Assembly (NCBI GenBank): GCA_003485715.1
Contig: DNIF01000153.1
Span: 1-15,564 of the forward strand
Reading direction: 5' to 3'
Length of the DNA: 15,564 nt
DNA from: Gammaproteobacteria bacterium
Lineage (GTDB): Bacteria; Pseudomonadota; Gammaproteobacteria; UBA7966
Both the position numbers and the translations under genes were made by a program. Positions 1 to 5,938 of this stretch are shown one piece after another (the first letter of the stretch is position 1; each line of letters opens with the position of its first letter). Under the pieces are notes generated by a model, which worked only from the letters and a program-made list of their open reading frames with translations, was not told the DNA's origin and made no database searches.

Positions 1-290
1 CCCATCTGGCGCAACGCCTCGATGACCGGCGCGTAGTTCACGGCGGGGTTCACGTTCTCGGAGCGGATTTGCACCACGCTGGGACTTCTGCCCTGCGTAG
101 CGGCCAAAATGGCACTGAAATCCAGGTCGTGCGTAAGGACGACGTACTCGTTGGCCCGGGCGAAGGTCATGATTTCCCCGTCCGTTGCGTTCCGCGCGCC
201 CAGCGTCGACCAATGCGCCGCTTCGATGCCGGCTCCCATCAGCACGCTCACCCAGCACGGCGACAGGTTCATGTCGACGAGCACCTTCAC
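1..290 (-). CDS. DUF5615 PIN-like protein, probable toxin partner (partial, C-terminus outside window)
   Basis: Reading leftward from GTG at 290, the frame stays open for 96 codons to the window edge. The protein begins VKVLVDMNLSP and later has THDLDFSAIL (about residues 54-63). An acidic residue in the first strand and a THDxDF motif after the second are hallmarks of the DUF5615 / Mut7-C-like branch of the PIN fold, whose members are presumed ribonucleases paired with DUF433 proteins. The GTG start overlaps the TGA stop of the DUF433 gene by four bases (GTGA), so the two are probably translated as a coupled pair. Family members are usually about 110-120 residues, so only a short C-terminal piece should be missing. 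This GTG start is not listed among the ordinary ATG ORFs of the region. RNase activity and toxicity are inferred from the family and are not visible in the sequence. Confidence 0.8.
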   Translation of the reverse strand, partial: MKVLVDMNLSPCWVSVLMGAGIEAAHWSTLGARNATDGEIMTFARANEYVVLTHDLDFSAILAATQGRSPSVVQIRSENVNPAVNYAPVIEALRQM

Positions 291-517
291 GCGCGTGACA
301 ACTCGACCTCGCGCTCTTCGGTGCGCCAAGCCGCGTAGCGCAGCGCTTGCAGGATGTCTTCGCGCTCGAGGTATGGGTAGTCGGCCAGAACCTCGTCTAC
401 GCTGCGACCGGCACCGAACTGGCCGACAATCATCCCCACCGTGACCCGCATGCCGCGAATGCACGCCTTCCCGCCCATCACGTTGGGATCCTGGGTAATG
501 CGGTCAAGCTGAACCAT
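287..517 (-). CDS. DUF433 domain protein, antitoxin-like (VapB-type)
   Basis: This 76-residue protein matches the DUF433 pattern almost end to end: RITQDPNVMGGKACIRGMRV near the N-terminus, a variable middle, then a YPYLEREDILQALRYAA motif near residues 47-63. DUF433 proteins are small winged-helix-like or helix-turn-helix proteins, generally the antitoxin or DNA-binding partner of a DUF5615 PIN-like gene, and that gene follows here with a 4-base overlap. The start is supported by a GGAG-type ribosome binding site (AGGAGAGGCCC before ATG). Autoregulation of the pair by the DUF433 protein is likely from the family but no operator was identified. Length is normal for the family and nothing looks broken. 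Confidence 0.87.
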   Translation of the reverse strand: MVQLDRITQDPNVMGGKACIRGMRVTVGMIVGQFGAGRSVDEVLADYPYLEREDILQALRYAAWRTEEREVELSRA

Positions 518-703
518 GGGCCTCTCCTGATCGAAGTGCAGTCATCAGCAAGGATAGCTGGGGCGCCGCTTTCGATGGATCCGCGAACAGCAGTCACAAC
601 CCGCGCGACGAGCACCAGATCGGCATGCTTCAGCCCAAAGGGCAATCCCGGTCGGGACGCGCGGCATCGCCACCGCCCGCTCAGAGGGCGCGCGCTGTGC
701 CCA

Positions 704-1288
704 TCACGACCCGAAAACTGCGGCGAACGCATCCCAGTCGATTTCGACCCCGGGCAGCACCCCCACCGGCTGGCGGCCTTTGACCTCCCGCACCTCCGGC
801 ACGCCATAGCGGTCAGCCTCCAGCCGATGGACCGTCACGATCCGATCCACCGGGTGCACCAACCAATATTCACGCACCCCAGCGCGTTCGTAGAGCGCCC
901 GCTTGAGGATCTGATCGTGACCGGCCGTCGCCGTCGACAAGACCTCCACCACCCAATCGGGTGCCCCGCGGCAGCCGCGCTCATCGAGCTTCCCGGGATC
1001 ACAAACCACCGCAAGATCCGGCTGGACGACGGTGTCGATGTCGTCGTCGGCCTCCCCCGCACGCGGCAGGCGCACATCGAAGGGCGCGATGAAGGGCCGG
1101 CAGGGCTGCCCCTGCAGCGCATTGGCCACCTGCCGGAACAGTTCCCCCAGCACCTCCTGGTGCAGCCGGCTCGGCGCGGGGGCCATGGCATAGGCCGCCC
1201 CGTCGATGAGCTCGTAGCGCGCCGCCTCCGGCCAGCGCCGGTAGTCGCCGTAGGTATGACGCTCTGCATCTCGTCTGGACAATCCCAT
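704..1288 (-). CDS. Uma2 family (DUF820) endonuclease-like protein
   Basis: This 194-residue protein starts MGLSRRDAERHTYGDYRRWP and carries the Uma2/DUF820 signature: a short ELIDGAAYAMAP strand-turn, VQPDLAVVCDP, PDWVVEVLS followed by a lysine in DQILKRALYE, and AGVREYWLVHP. The Asp of QPDLAVV, the Glu of VVEVLS and the nearby Lys fit the PD-(D/E)XK nuclease core of the family. The physiological role of Uma2 proteins is unsettled; they occur in many copies in some cyanobacteria and environmental proteobacteria. I chose ATG 1288 over the longer open frame starting at 1480 because GGAGGAA lies seven bases upstream and the family N-terminus begins here. The upstream extension (1289-1480) has no family similarity and overlaps a decayed toxin fragment. 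The gene is separated by 186 bases from the DUF433 gene on the same strand. Confidence 0.87.
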   Translation of the reverse strand: MGLSRRDAERHTYGDYRRWPEAARYELIDGAAYAMAPAPSRLHQEVLGELFRQVANALQGQPCRPFIAPFDVRLPRAGEADDDIDTVVQPDLAVVCDPGKLDERGCRGAPDWVVEVLSTATAGHDQILKRALYERAGVREYWLVHPVDRIVTVHRLEADRYGVPEVREVKGRQPVGVLPGVEIDWDAFAAVFGS

Positions 1289-1344
1289 CGCGATTCCTCC
1301 GCTGGCTTGTGAATCATAGCCATGGCTTGCGAGGGGCGGTGGCA

Positions 1345-1470
1345 ACTGCCCCCTGCCGCCGCTCTTGATGGCCAGATCGCCGCCCGGTCCTTGAGCACGC
1401 GGTAGCTCACCCACCAGTCGCCCACACGCAGCCGCCGGCCCCGCAGCCCGACGAGATTCCTGACTTTGGC
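1345..1470 (-). pseudogene. RelE/ParE-type toxin remnant (C-terminal half, frameshifted)
   Basis: Reading leftward from 1470, one frame encodes AKVRNLVGLRGRRLRVGDWW followed by VSYRVLKD. This matches the RelE/ParE C-terminal core, in which a Lys/Arg-Leu-x-Gly-Leu-x-Gly segment is followed by RRLRVGDYRVIYEI. After VLKD the frame diverges from the family; a one-base shift gives DLAIKSGG, which could correspond to the last strand before the usual GHRxxVY ending, but that ending is missing. There is no start codon and no N-terminal half. It therefore looks like a dead fragment, lying just upstream of the Uma2 gene. The assignment rests on motif recognition over about 30 residues. Confidence 0.5.
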
Positions 1471-1948
1471 TCCACAGCAAGGATGACGCGCCAGCCTCTA
1501 GAACTTGGAGCGCAGCATCACGCGCACATTGCGTGTCATGCGGTCCCTTTCGATCAGGCGCTACAAGACCCTACAGATTGCGGCGGTTCAACCCTGCGGG
1601 TGTCGAACTCCTGCCGCCCGATGCTGGCCGCATAGGCAGGACACGGTCCTCGTCCGGAGAGCCGCGCAGAAGTGTTCGCGCCGGAAGACACGTCTCTGAG
1701 GAAGCTGAAGCTACAGGCGGGCCGATTGGGGATCTGAACGGCTGACGACCGCACCGCATCCGCCAGGTAGCACCCAAATACGCTGGGCGACCGCCGTGAG
1801 CGCAGCAAGGGCTGGACTTGCCTGTCGCAACTTACATGTGAAAACGAAATAGCCTTGCGTCAGCAACGCTCCAAGTGCACTCGTACGTTTTGACTGCATC
1901 GCCGCCAGCCTGCACAATCACCCAAATCCCCACTCGAGCCTTGTTCAA
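1471..1948. other. Gene-poor interval between the left accessory genes and the glycan block
   Basis: No convincing gene was found on either strand. Open frames here lack family motifs and good ribosome binding sites. On the minus strand, about 1500-1559 encodes a short in-frame tail ending NVRVMLRSKF before a TAG, preceded by a stop only 20 codons upstream; it may be the C-terminus of a lost gene, possibly an antitoxin partner of the neighbouring RelE-like fragment, but this is weak. The interval separates divergent transcription units: minus-strand genes to the left and the plus-strand methyltransferase to the right. It should therefore hold the promoter for the methyltransferase, although I could not pick a clear -35/-10 pair. 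Confidence 0.4.
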
Positions 1949-2836
1949 ATGATGCGCCTCGTTCCGTGGTGGTTCAAGATAATTGTCAAACTCATCCTCT
2001 CGCGGTTTCCGCTTGGGTATCCCACGTGGCGAAGATTGAATCTCTTCCTCCACGGCAACATGACCGACCCGCAATATGCTCAAGGCATCTTCTTGCGCCA
2101 CACACGGAATGCGCAAATCGATCCGGCGGGCAAAACAATTCTTGAGATTGGCCCCGGCGACTCGCTGTTCACCGCCTTGGTCGCGAAAGCATACGGCGCC
2201 AGTCGCGTTCATCTAATTGACGATGGCAGATTCGCCATCCGTGACCTGCAAAGATACAGAACCATGATTGCCCACCTCCGCAGGGACGCGCTCTCTCTGT
2301 CCTCTACACTCGACGAGACGACGAACCTGGAAGAATTGCTGCACGCATCGAATGCGGCTTATTCCACACAAGGGCTTCGGTCATTGAAAGAACTCCCGAG
2401 TCAGAGCGTTGATTTCATTTTCTCCCACGCCGTGCTGGAACACGTCTCGGTTCGCGAATTGCCGGAACTCATCAAAGAGACCGCACGTGTCCTGAAACCC
2501 GGCGGCGCATGTTCCCATACAATTGATCTTGCCGACCACCTTGGCGGGGCATTGAATAACCTACGATTTTCCACGAGATTCTGGGAGTCCGCCTTCATGC
2601 GCGAAGCAGGTTTCTACACAAATCGACTCAGGCTGTCAGACTATATCACGGCGTTCAAAAACGCCGGCCTCGACGCGGCTATCACGAGGAAGGAAACATG
2701 GCAGGCGCTACCGACCCCGCGCGCACGAATGGCACCCGAATTCCAGCAATACACCATCGAGGATCTATTGATCCGTGAAGTCGACGTTGTGTTGCGCCTG
2801 CTCCCGGAATCACCAGTGTCGGTCGCTAATCCCTGA
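1949..2836 (+). CDS. Class I SAM-dependent methyltransferase
   Basis: This 295-residue protein has a class I methyltransferase fold. Motif I is ILEIGPGDSLFTALV at about residues 64-78, the VDFIFSHAVLEHV segment near residues 152-164 is the motif-IV region, and LKPGG near 181-185 followed by a strand matches the Methyltransf_11 group. The N-terminal 60 residues (hydrophobic WWFKIIVKLIL, then a PTWRRLNLFLHGNM segment) resemble those of methyltransferases found in polysaccharide clusters. Two ATGs are adjacent (1949 and 1952) and neither has a strong Shine-Dalgarno sequence. Being first in the glycan block, it may methylate a sugar residue or a chain end, but the acceptor is not evident. The gene is visibly less GC-rich than the exporter genes at the right of the window. 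Confidence 0.85.
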   Translation: MMRLVPWWFKIIVKLILSRFPLGYPTWRRLNLFLHGNMTDPQYAQGIFLRHTRNAQIDPAGKTILEIGPGDSLFTALVAKAYGASRVHLIDDGRFAIRDLQRYRTMIAHLRRDALSLSSTLDETTNLEELLHASNAAYSTQGLRSLKELPSQSVDFIFSHAVLEHVSVRELPELIKETARVLKPGGACSHTIDLADHLGGALNNLRFSTRFWESAFMREAGFYTNRLRLSDYITAFKNAGLDAAITRKETWQALPTPRARMAPEFQQYTIEDLLIREVDVVLRLLPESPVSVANP

Positions 2837-2844
2837 GGCAGTTA

Positions 2845-3102
2845 ATGATGTCTCGATCAGGCTCTGAGCATGCCCGTGTCGCGCAAAACCTTGCCGGTGA
2901 GAGGCGACACGCGTCACTGCTCATTTTCAAGCCTCTAACGTGGAAGCGACACTTGGAAATCCGCCCACTTCACAACAGTTATCACTCGAAGTCTGCATTG
3001 CGACAGACCCGCTGGTTCTGGTCGCTCTGGATATTTTGTGAGGCACGCCTGACACACGAGCCTGCGGCGCATAGACGCCGACAGATTTTTTTATGGCGCT
3101 AA
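2845..3102 (+). CDS. Uncharacterised 85-residue ORF, possibly spurious
   Basis: This ORF begins nine bases after the methyltransferase stop. A GAGG motif about seven bases before the ATG gives it a plausible ribosome binding site, and its TAA overlaps the first ten bases of the flippase gene. The product is rich in Arg, His and Trp, has no recognisable domain, signal peptide or membrane segment, and does not resemble glycan enzymes. A second frame over about 2940-3042 (VEATLGNPPTSQQ onward, ending LDIL then TGA) looks equally protein-like but lacks a clear start. The stretch may be the remains of a deleted cluster gene rather than a functional small protein. Comparison with related genomes would decide. 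Confidence 0.22.
   Translation: MMSRSGSEHARVAQNLAGERRHASLLIFKPLTWKRHLEIRPLHNSYHSKSALRQTRWFWSLWIFCEARLTHEPAAHRRRQIFLWR
3065..3092 (+). terminator. Hairpin plus T-run directly upstream of the flippase start (terminator-like)
   Basis: CGGCG (3065-3069) and CGCCG (3076-3080) form a five-base-pair GC stem with a six-base loop. Five bases later comes a run of seven T (3086-3092) that abuts the flippase ATG. The stem is short and set back from the T-run, so termination would probably be weak or partial. Confidence 0.3.
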
Positions 3103-4586
3103 GCCGAAACGTGCTTGCCAACCTTGGCGGACAAGGTTTAACCGCACTACTCGCGCTCGTGTTTACACCGGTCTATGTGCGCCAACTCGGCATCGAGGGC
3201 TACGGACTAATCGGAATTTACACCTTAGTCTACTCGCTGACCGGTCTAATCGACACCAGCGTTCAGGCGATCTTCACGCGTGCTGTCTCACAGGCACGTG
3301 GCGGTGGGAGCGGCAGGCCTCCACCAGCGGATCTGCTAAGGAGTTTTGAGTGGCCGATGCTATGCATCTCCGTAGTATTCGCCGGATTGGGAATGTTTCT
3401 AGGGCCACTCGCGGCCACCTACTGGCTGCAAACGGTTCACTTGGACGCTGCTACCGTTACTCACTCACTTCAACTCATCGGATTGCTCGCGAGTCTGCGC
3501 TTTCTCGAGGGATTATATCGCGCTGGTCTAATGGGCCTTGAGCGACAGGGTTTGTTTAACGTCATCCACGGAACTGCGAACTTGGTACGCTGGGGCGGGG
3601 CAGCCGTGGTGGTTACGTGGGTCGAGGCATCGGTGATTGCCTTTTTTCTCTGGCAGACGGCCGCAAGCGCTTTTGCCATCGCGCTGCTAAGTGTCAGCAC
3701 GCGCCGTGCCTGCGGAACCTCCGGACACTTTCGGCGTGCAGCTCACACAGGCCTGCGCCGGTTTGCAGCCGGAATGATTGCCATTGGGCTGACAGCCGTT
3801 CTGCTCACCCAAACCACGCCATTGATACTTTCCTACCTACTACCGCTCAATGTGTTCGGTATCTACTCATTGGCCTCCATGGCCGCGGCGGCAGTATTAT
3901 TACTTGCCATGCCGGTCGGAGATGCATTTTTCCCGCGGCTTTGCGCATTGCAGGGGGGCGGTGATCCGGCCGGCTTTGCGCACACCTTCCACCTCGGAGC
4001 ACAAACTTTAGCTGTAATCGTTCTTAGCGCTGGGCTCACTGGCATACTGCACGCTCGCCCACTGCTCGAGCTATGGTTGCACGATGCGGCGCTTGCCGCA
4101 GATGCAGCACCAATTACGCAGTTGCTGCTTTTTGGAAATCTGCTTAATGCATTCATGTCGTTGCCGTACCGCGCCCAGCTCGCACACGGCTGGGCGGGCC
4201 TCACAGTTCGCATAAACATCGCGGCAATCCTCGTTCTCCTGCCAGCCACTTTCATCGTCGTACCACTTTTCGGCGCTATCGGAGCGGCAGCACTTTGGAT
4301 GCTGCTCAATGCGGGTTACCTGCTCATAGGAGTGCACTGGATGTTCCGCCGCATCCTCGTTGGGGAGAAATGGCGATGGTATCGTGACAGCATACTCGCG
4401 CCGGGAATTGCGTCGGTTTCAGCGGCGGCAGCGGCCAACCTCGCATTTCCCGATCCGGCAGGGACCCATTCGCAACTACTTGCTGTGCTGGCCACCGGTG
4501 GTTTGGCCTTAGTGGCCGCCGCAACGGCTACGCCAACGTTACGGCAAGAGATTGGGCTGCGCCTACGAATCGCAAAGGAAGGTTGA
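3093..4586 (+). CDS. wzx: Wzx-like oligosaccharide flippase (MATE/MOP superfamily)
   Basis: This 497-residue integral membrane protein begins MALSRNVLANLGGQGLTALL and continues PVYVRQLGIEGYGLIGIYTL, the typical start of polysaccharide-cluster flippases of the MOP exporter superfamily. Hydrophobic segments recur along its whole length, consistent with about 12-14 transmembrane helices, and the length is normal. It would translocate an undecaprenyl-linked oligosaccharide from the cytoplasmic to the periplasmic side of the inner membrane. ATG 3093 is the only reasonable start, because an in-frame TAG lies at 3072. However, the sequence before it is seven T with no Shine-Dalgarno motif, which is unusual. 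The TGA stop shares one base with the ATG of the next gene (TGATG), so the GT2 gene is translationally coupled. wzx is given as a functional-class name, not a specific orthologue. Confidence 0.87.
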   Translation: MALSRNVLANLGGQGLTALLALVFTPVYVRQLGIEGYGLIGIYTLVYSLTGLIDTSVQAIFTRAVSQARGGGSGRPPPADLLRSFEWPMLCISVVFAGLGMFLGPLAATYWLQTVHLDAATVTHSLQLIGLLASLRFLEGLYRAGLMGLERQGLFNVIHGTANLVRWGGAAVVVTWVEASVIAFFLWQTAASAFAIALLSVSTRRACGTSGHFRRAAHTGLRRFAAGMIAIGLTAVLLTQTTPLILSYLLPLNVFGIYSLASMAAAAVLLLAMPVGDAFFPRLCALQGGGDPAGFAHTFHLGAQTLAVIVLSAGLTGILHARPLLELWLHDAALAADAAPITQLLLFGNLLNAFMSLPYRAQLAHGWAGLTVRINIAAILVLLPATFIVVPLFGAIGAAALWMLLNAGYLLIGVHWMFRRILVGEKWRWYRDSILAPGIASVSAAAAANLAFPDPAGTHSQLLAVLATGGLALVAAATATPTLRQEIGLRLRIAKEG

Positions 4587-5509
4587 TGCTTCCAGCACCC
4601 ACGACGAAATCTGACCCTTCGCCAGCACTGCGCCCAATCAGCATTGGGATGCCCGTGTACAATGGCCAGCGGTTCCTTCGCCAGGCCATCGAATCGATTC
4701 TGGCGCAAAGCCACCCAAATTTCGAGCTGATCATCTCCGACAATGCATCCACGGATCAAACGGCGGAGATCTGTGCGGAGTACGCACATCGCGACGAGCG
4801 GATCCGTTATGTGCGTCAGGAACGAAACATTGGGGCGGCAGCGAACTTTCGCTTCGTTCTTGATGCCAGCCGGCACGATTTCTTCGTTTGGGCTGCTTGC
4901 GACGACTTCCGTGCGGACTCGTTCCTCCTCAGAACCTCAAACGTACTTGAGCAGGATGAGACTCTCGCATGCGCGCTTGGGTCAGTGATTTTCGTGATGG
5001 ATGATGGCGAGACCATTGTTTATGAGCTGCACACCAACCTTCTCTACCGAGCAGGCGCAGAATGCAGTTTTTTTATGGCCAGGGAGCCGTATTTTAAGTG
5101 CATGTTGATGTACGGCTTATTCCGCAAAGAGCACCTTTTGGCGGCAAATTGGCCCTTGCTTACTGACACCGGTTTCTGGTGGAACGATGCGTTGTTCCTG
5201 CAATCTATCGTGCGGCAGGGAGGGCTGCACATGTTTTCCGGTGCACCCACCATGTATCGGGTGAACTGGAGGGCAAAGGTTCCGTCGGTTTCGGCAGGCC
5301 GTGGGGGATGGTTGCTCCGACTTACCGGGCTGCACCCCGTATCTTTCTATCTCGCACACTTACGCATCTCCCAAGGCGCAAATCGTGTGCTGATCGCATT
5401 ACTGGCCCCCGCGAAGGCGGTAAAATCTATGCTTGAGTTTTACTTATTCGCTGGAGTGAAAGTGCTGGCGATGGCGCGGGTGTTTTTTCGTGTTCGTCAG
5501 CGACGATGA
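4586..5509 (+). CDS. Family 2 glycosyltransferase (GT-A fold)
   Basis: The N-terminal half is a classic GT2 domain: PISIGMPVYNGQRFLRQAIE, then SILAQSHPNFELIISDNAST with the nucleotide-binding Asp at about residue 52, ERNIGAAANF, and the metal-binding Asp pair in AACDDF (residues 106-107). It would transfer a sugar from a nucleotide sugar to a lipid-linked acceptor at the cytoplasmic face. The C-terminal 60 residues contain hydrophobic stretches (VLIALLAPAKAVKSML and FAGVKVLAMARVFF) that may associate with the membrane. ATG 4586 is preferred over the in-frame TTG at 4583: GGAAGG lies just upstream, and the ATG overlaps the flippase stop as TGATG. The product is 307 residues, and its own stop overlaps the ATG of a short downstream ORF. 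Donor and linkage cannot be inferred. Confidence 0.92.
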   Translation: MLPAPTTKSDPSPALRPISIGMPVYNGQRFLRQAIESILAQSHPNFELIISDNASTDQTAEICAEYAHRDERIRYVRQERNIGAAANFRFVLDASRHDFFVWAACDDFRADSFLLRTSNVLEQDETLACALGSVIFVMDDGETIVYELHTNLLYRAGAECSFFMAREPYFKCMLMYGLFRKEHLLAANWPLLTDTGFWWNDALFLQSIVRQGGLHMFSGAPTMYRVNWRAKVPSVSAGRGGWLLRLTGLHPVSFYLAHLRISQGANRVLIALLAPAKAVKSMLEFYLFAGVKVLAMARVFFRVRQRR

Positions 5510-5673
5510 CCACCTTCTCAGTAAACCGAGATTTAACTGGTACGATCACCCTCCACGAACCATTTTTTTCGAGTGAAATACGTGCTTTGTATGGCTCCGT
5601 TGCCTTCTACGGCTCTGCTCCGCGAGCTGAGGCCAGTCTGCAATGTTTCCTGCATGTTCATCGCAGGCGCTGA
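5506..5673 (+). CDS. Short coupled ORF, probable truncated remnant of a cluster gene
   Basis: This 55-codon frame starts at ATG 5506, overlapping the GT2 stop by four bases (ATGA), the same arrangement used by intact genes in this block. It encodes MTTFSVNRDLTGTITLHEPF and on through SSEIRALYGSVAFYGSAPRA, ending HVHRRR before TGA at 5671. The composition looks protein-like, but no domain is recognisable and the product is too short for a glycan enzyme. A run of seven T at 5563-5569 could be a frameshift point. The simplest reading is the N-terminus of a larger gene whose body has been deleted or shifted out of frame. The alternative, a genuine small protein, cannot be excluded. Confidence 0.4.
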   Translation: MTTFSVNRDLTGTITLHEPFFSSEIRALYGSVAFYGSAPRAEASLQCFLHVHRRR

Positions 5674-5938
5674 TTGGTTTCCACAATCAGGCGAAACTTG
5701 CAGTCACGAGACGTCACCCTTCCCCCTGTCAGACAGTTCCCGCCTTGCTTGTGAAGTAGGGAAGCGAAGGTAGTAACTTAGGGTCTCATATGCATTGGCT
5801 TACTGAAGGCCAGTGTTGTTTTCATATCCCCTCCGCTGGCGCCGAAATGAATTCCATCCTCTTCCTTTACCTCAGCTCAGCAGAGCTAGTTTTGCGTTCG
5901 GTCTGCCGTCTTTCCCCCACTTGCGCGAAGGCGAGGCC
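5674..5938 (+). other. Leader region before the amidotransferase gene
   Basis: This stretch between the truncated ORF and asnB holds no recognisable gene. A perfect seven-base-pair inverted repeat, CTGATTG (5670-5676) and CAATCAG (5684-5690), overlaps the end of the previous ORF; it has no T-run and is not a typical terminator. A 53-codon frame runs from ATG 5790 to TGA 5949-5951, ending just inside asnB, and could at most act as a leader peptide. The asnB frame itself is open upstream to 5813, but that extension lacks family similarity. The region is the likely site of a promoter for the asnB-GT4 run, yet no clear promoter could be assigned. Confidence 0.4.

Noticed and set aside
347..1312. 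Long plus-strand ORF of 321 codons
   Set aside because: It is antisense to the DUF433 and Uma2 genes, has shadow-type composition and no domain; it arises from high GC content.
1715..1760. A tRNA T-arm-like string on the minus strand (GGGATCTGAACGG region)
   Set aside because: It does not have a proper T-loop, and no acceptor stem or anticodon arm can be folded around it.
5670..5690. Perfect inverted repeat CTGATTG/CAATCAG as an intrinsic terminator
   Set aside because: AT-rich stem with no following T-run; it may be an operator or chance, but not a terminator.
5764..5778. Possible ops-like element (GAAGGTAGTAACT) before asnB, as used by RfaH
   Set aside because: Only the core GGTAGT resembles the GGCGGTAGYNTG consensus; too many mismatches to support antitermination.
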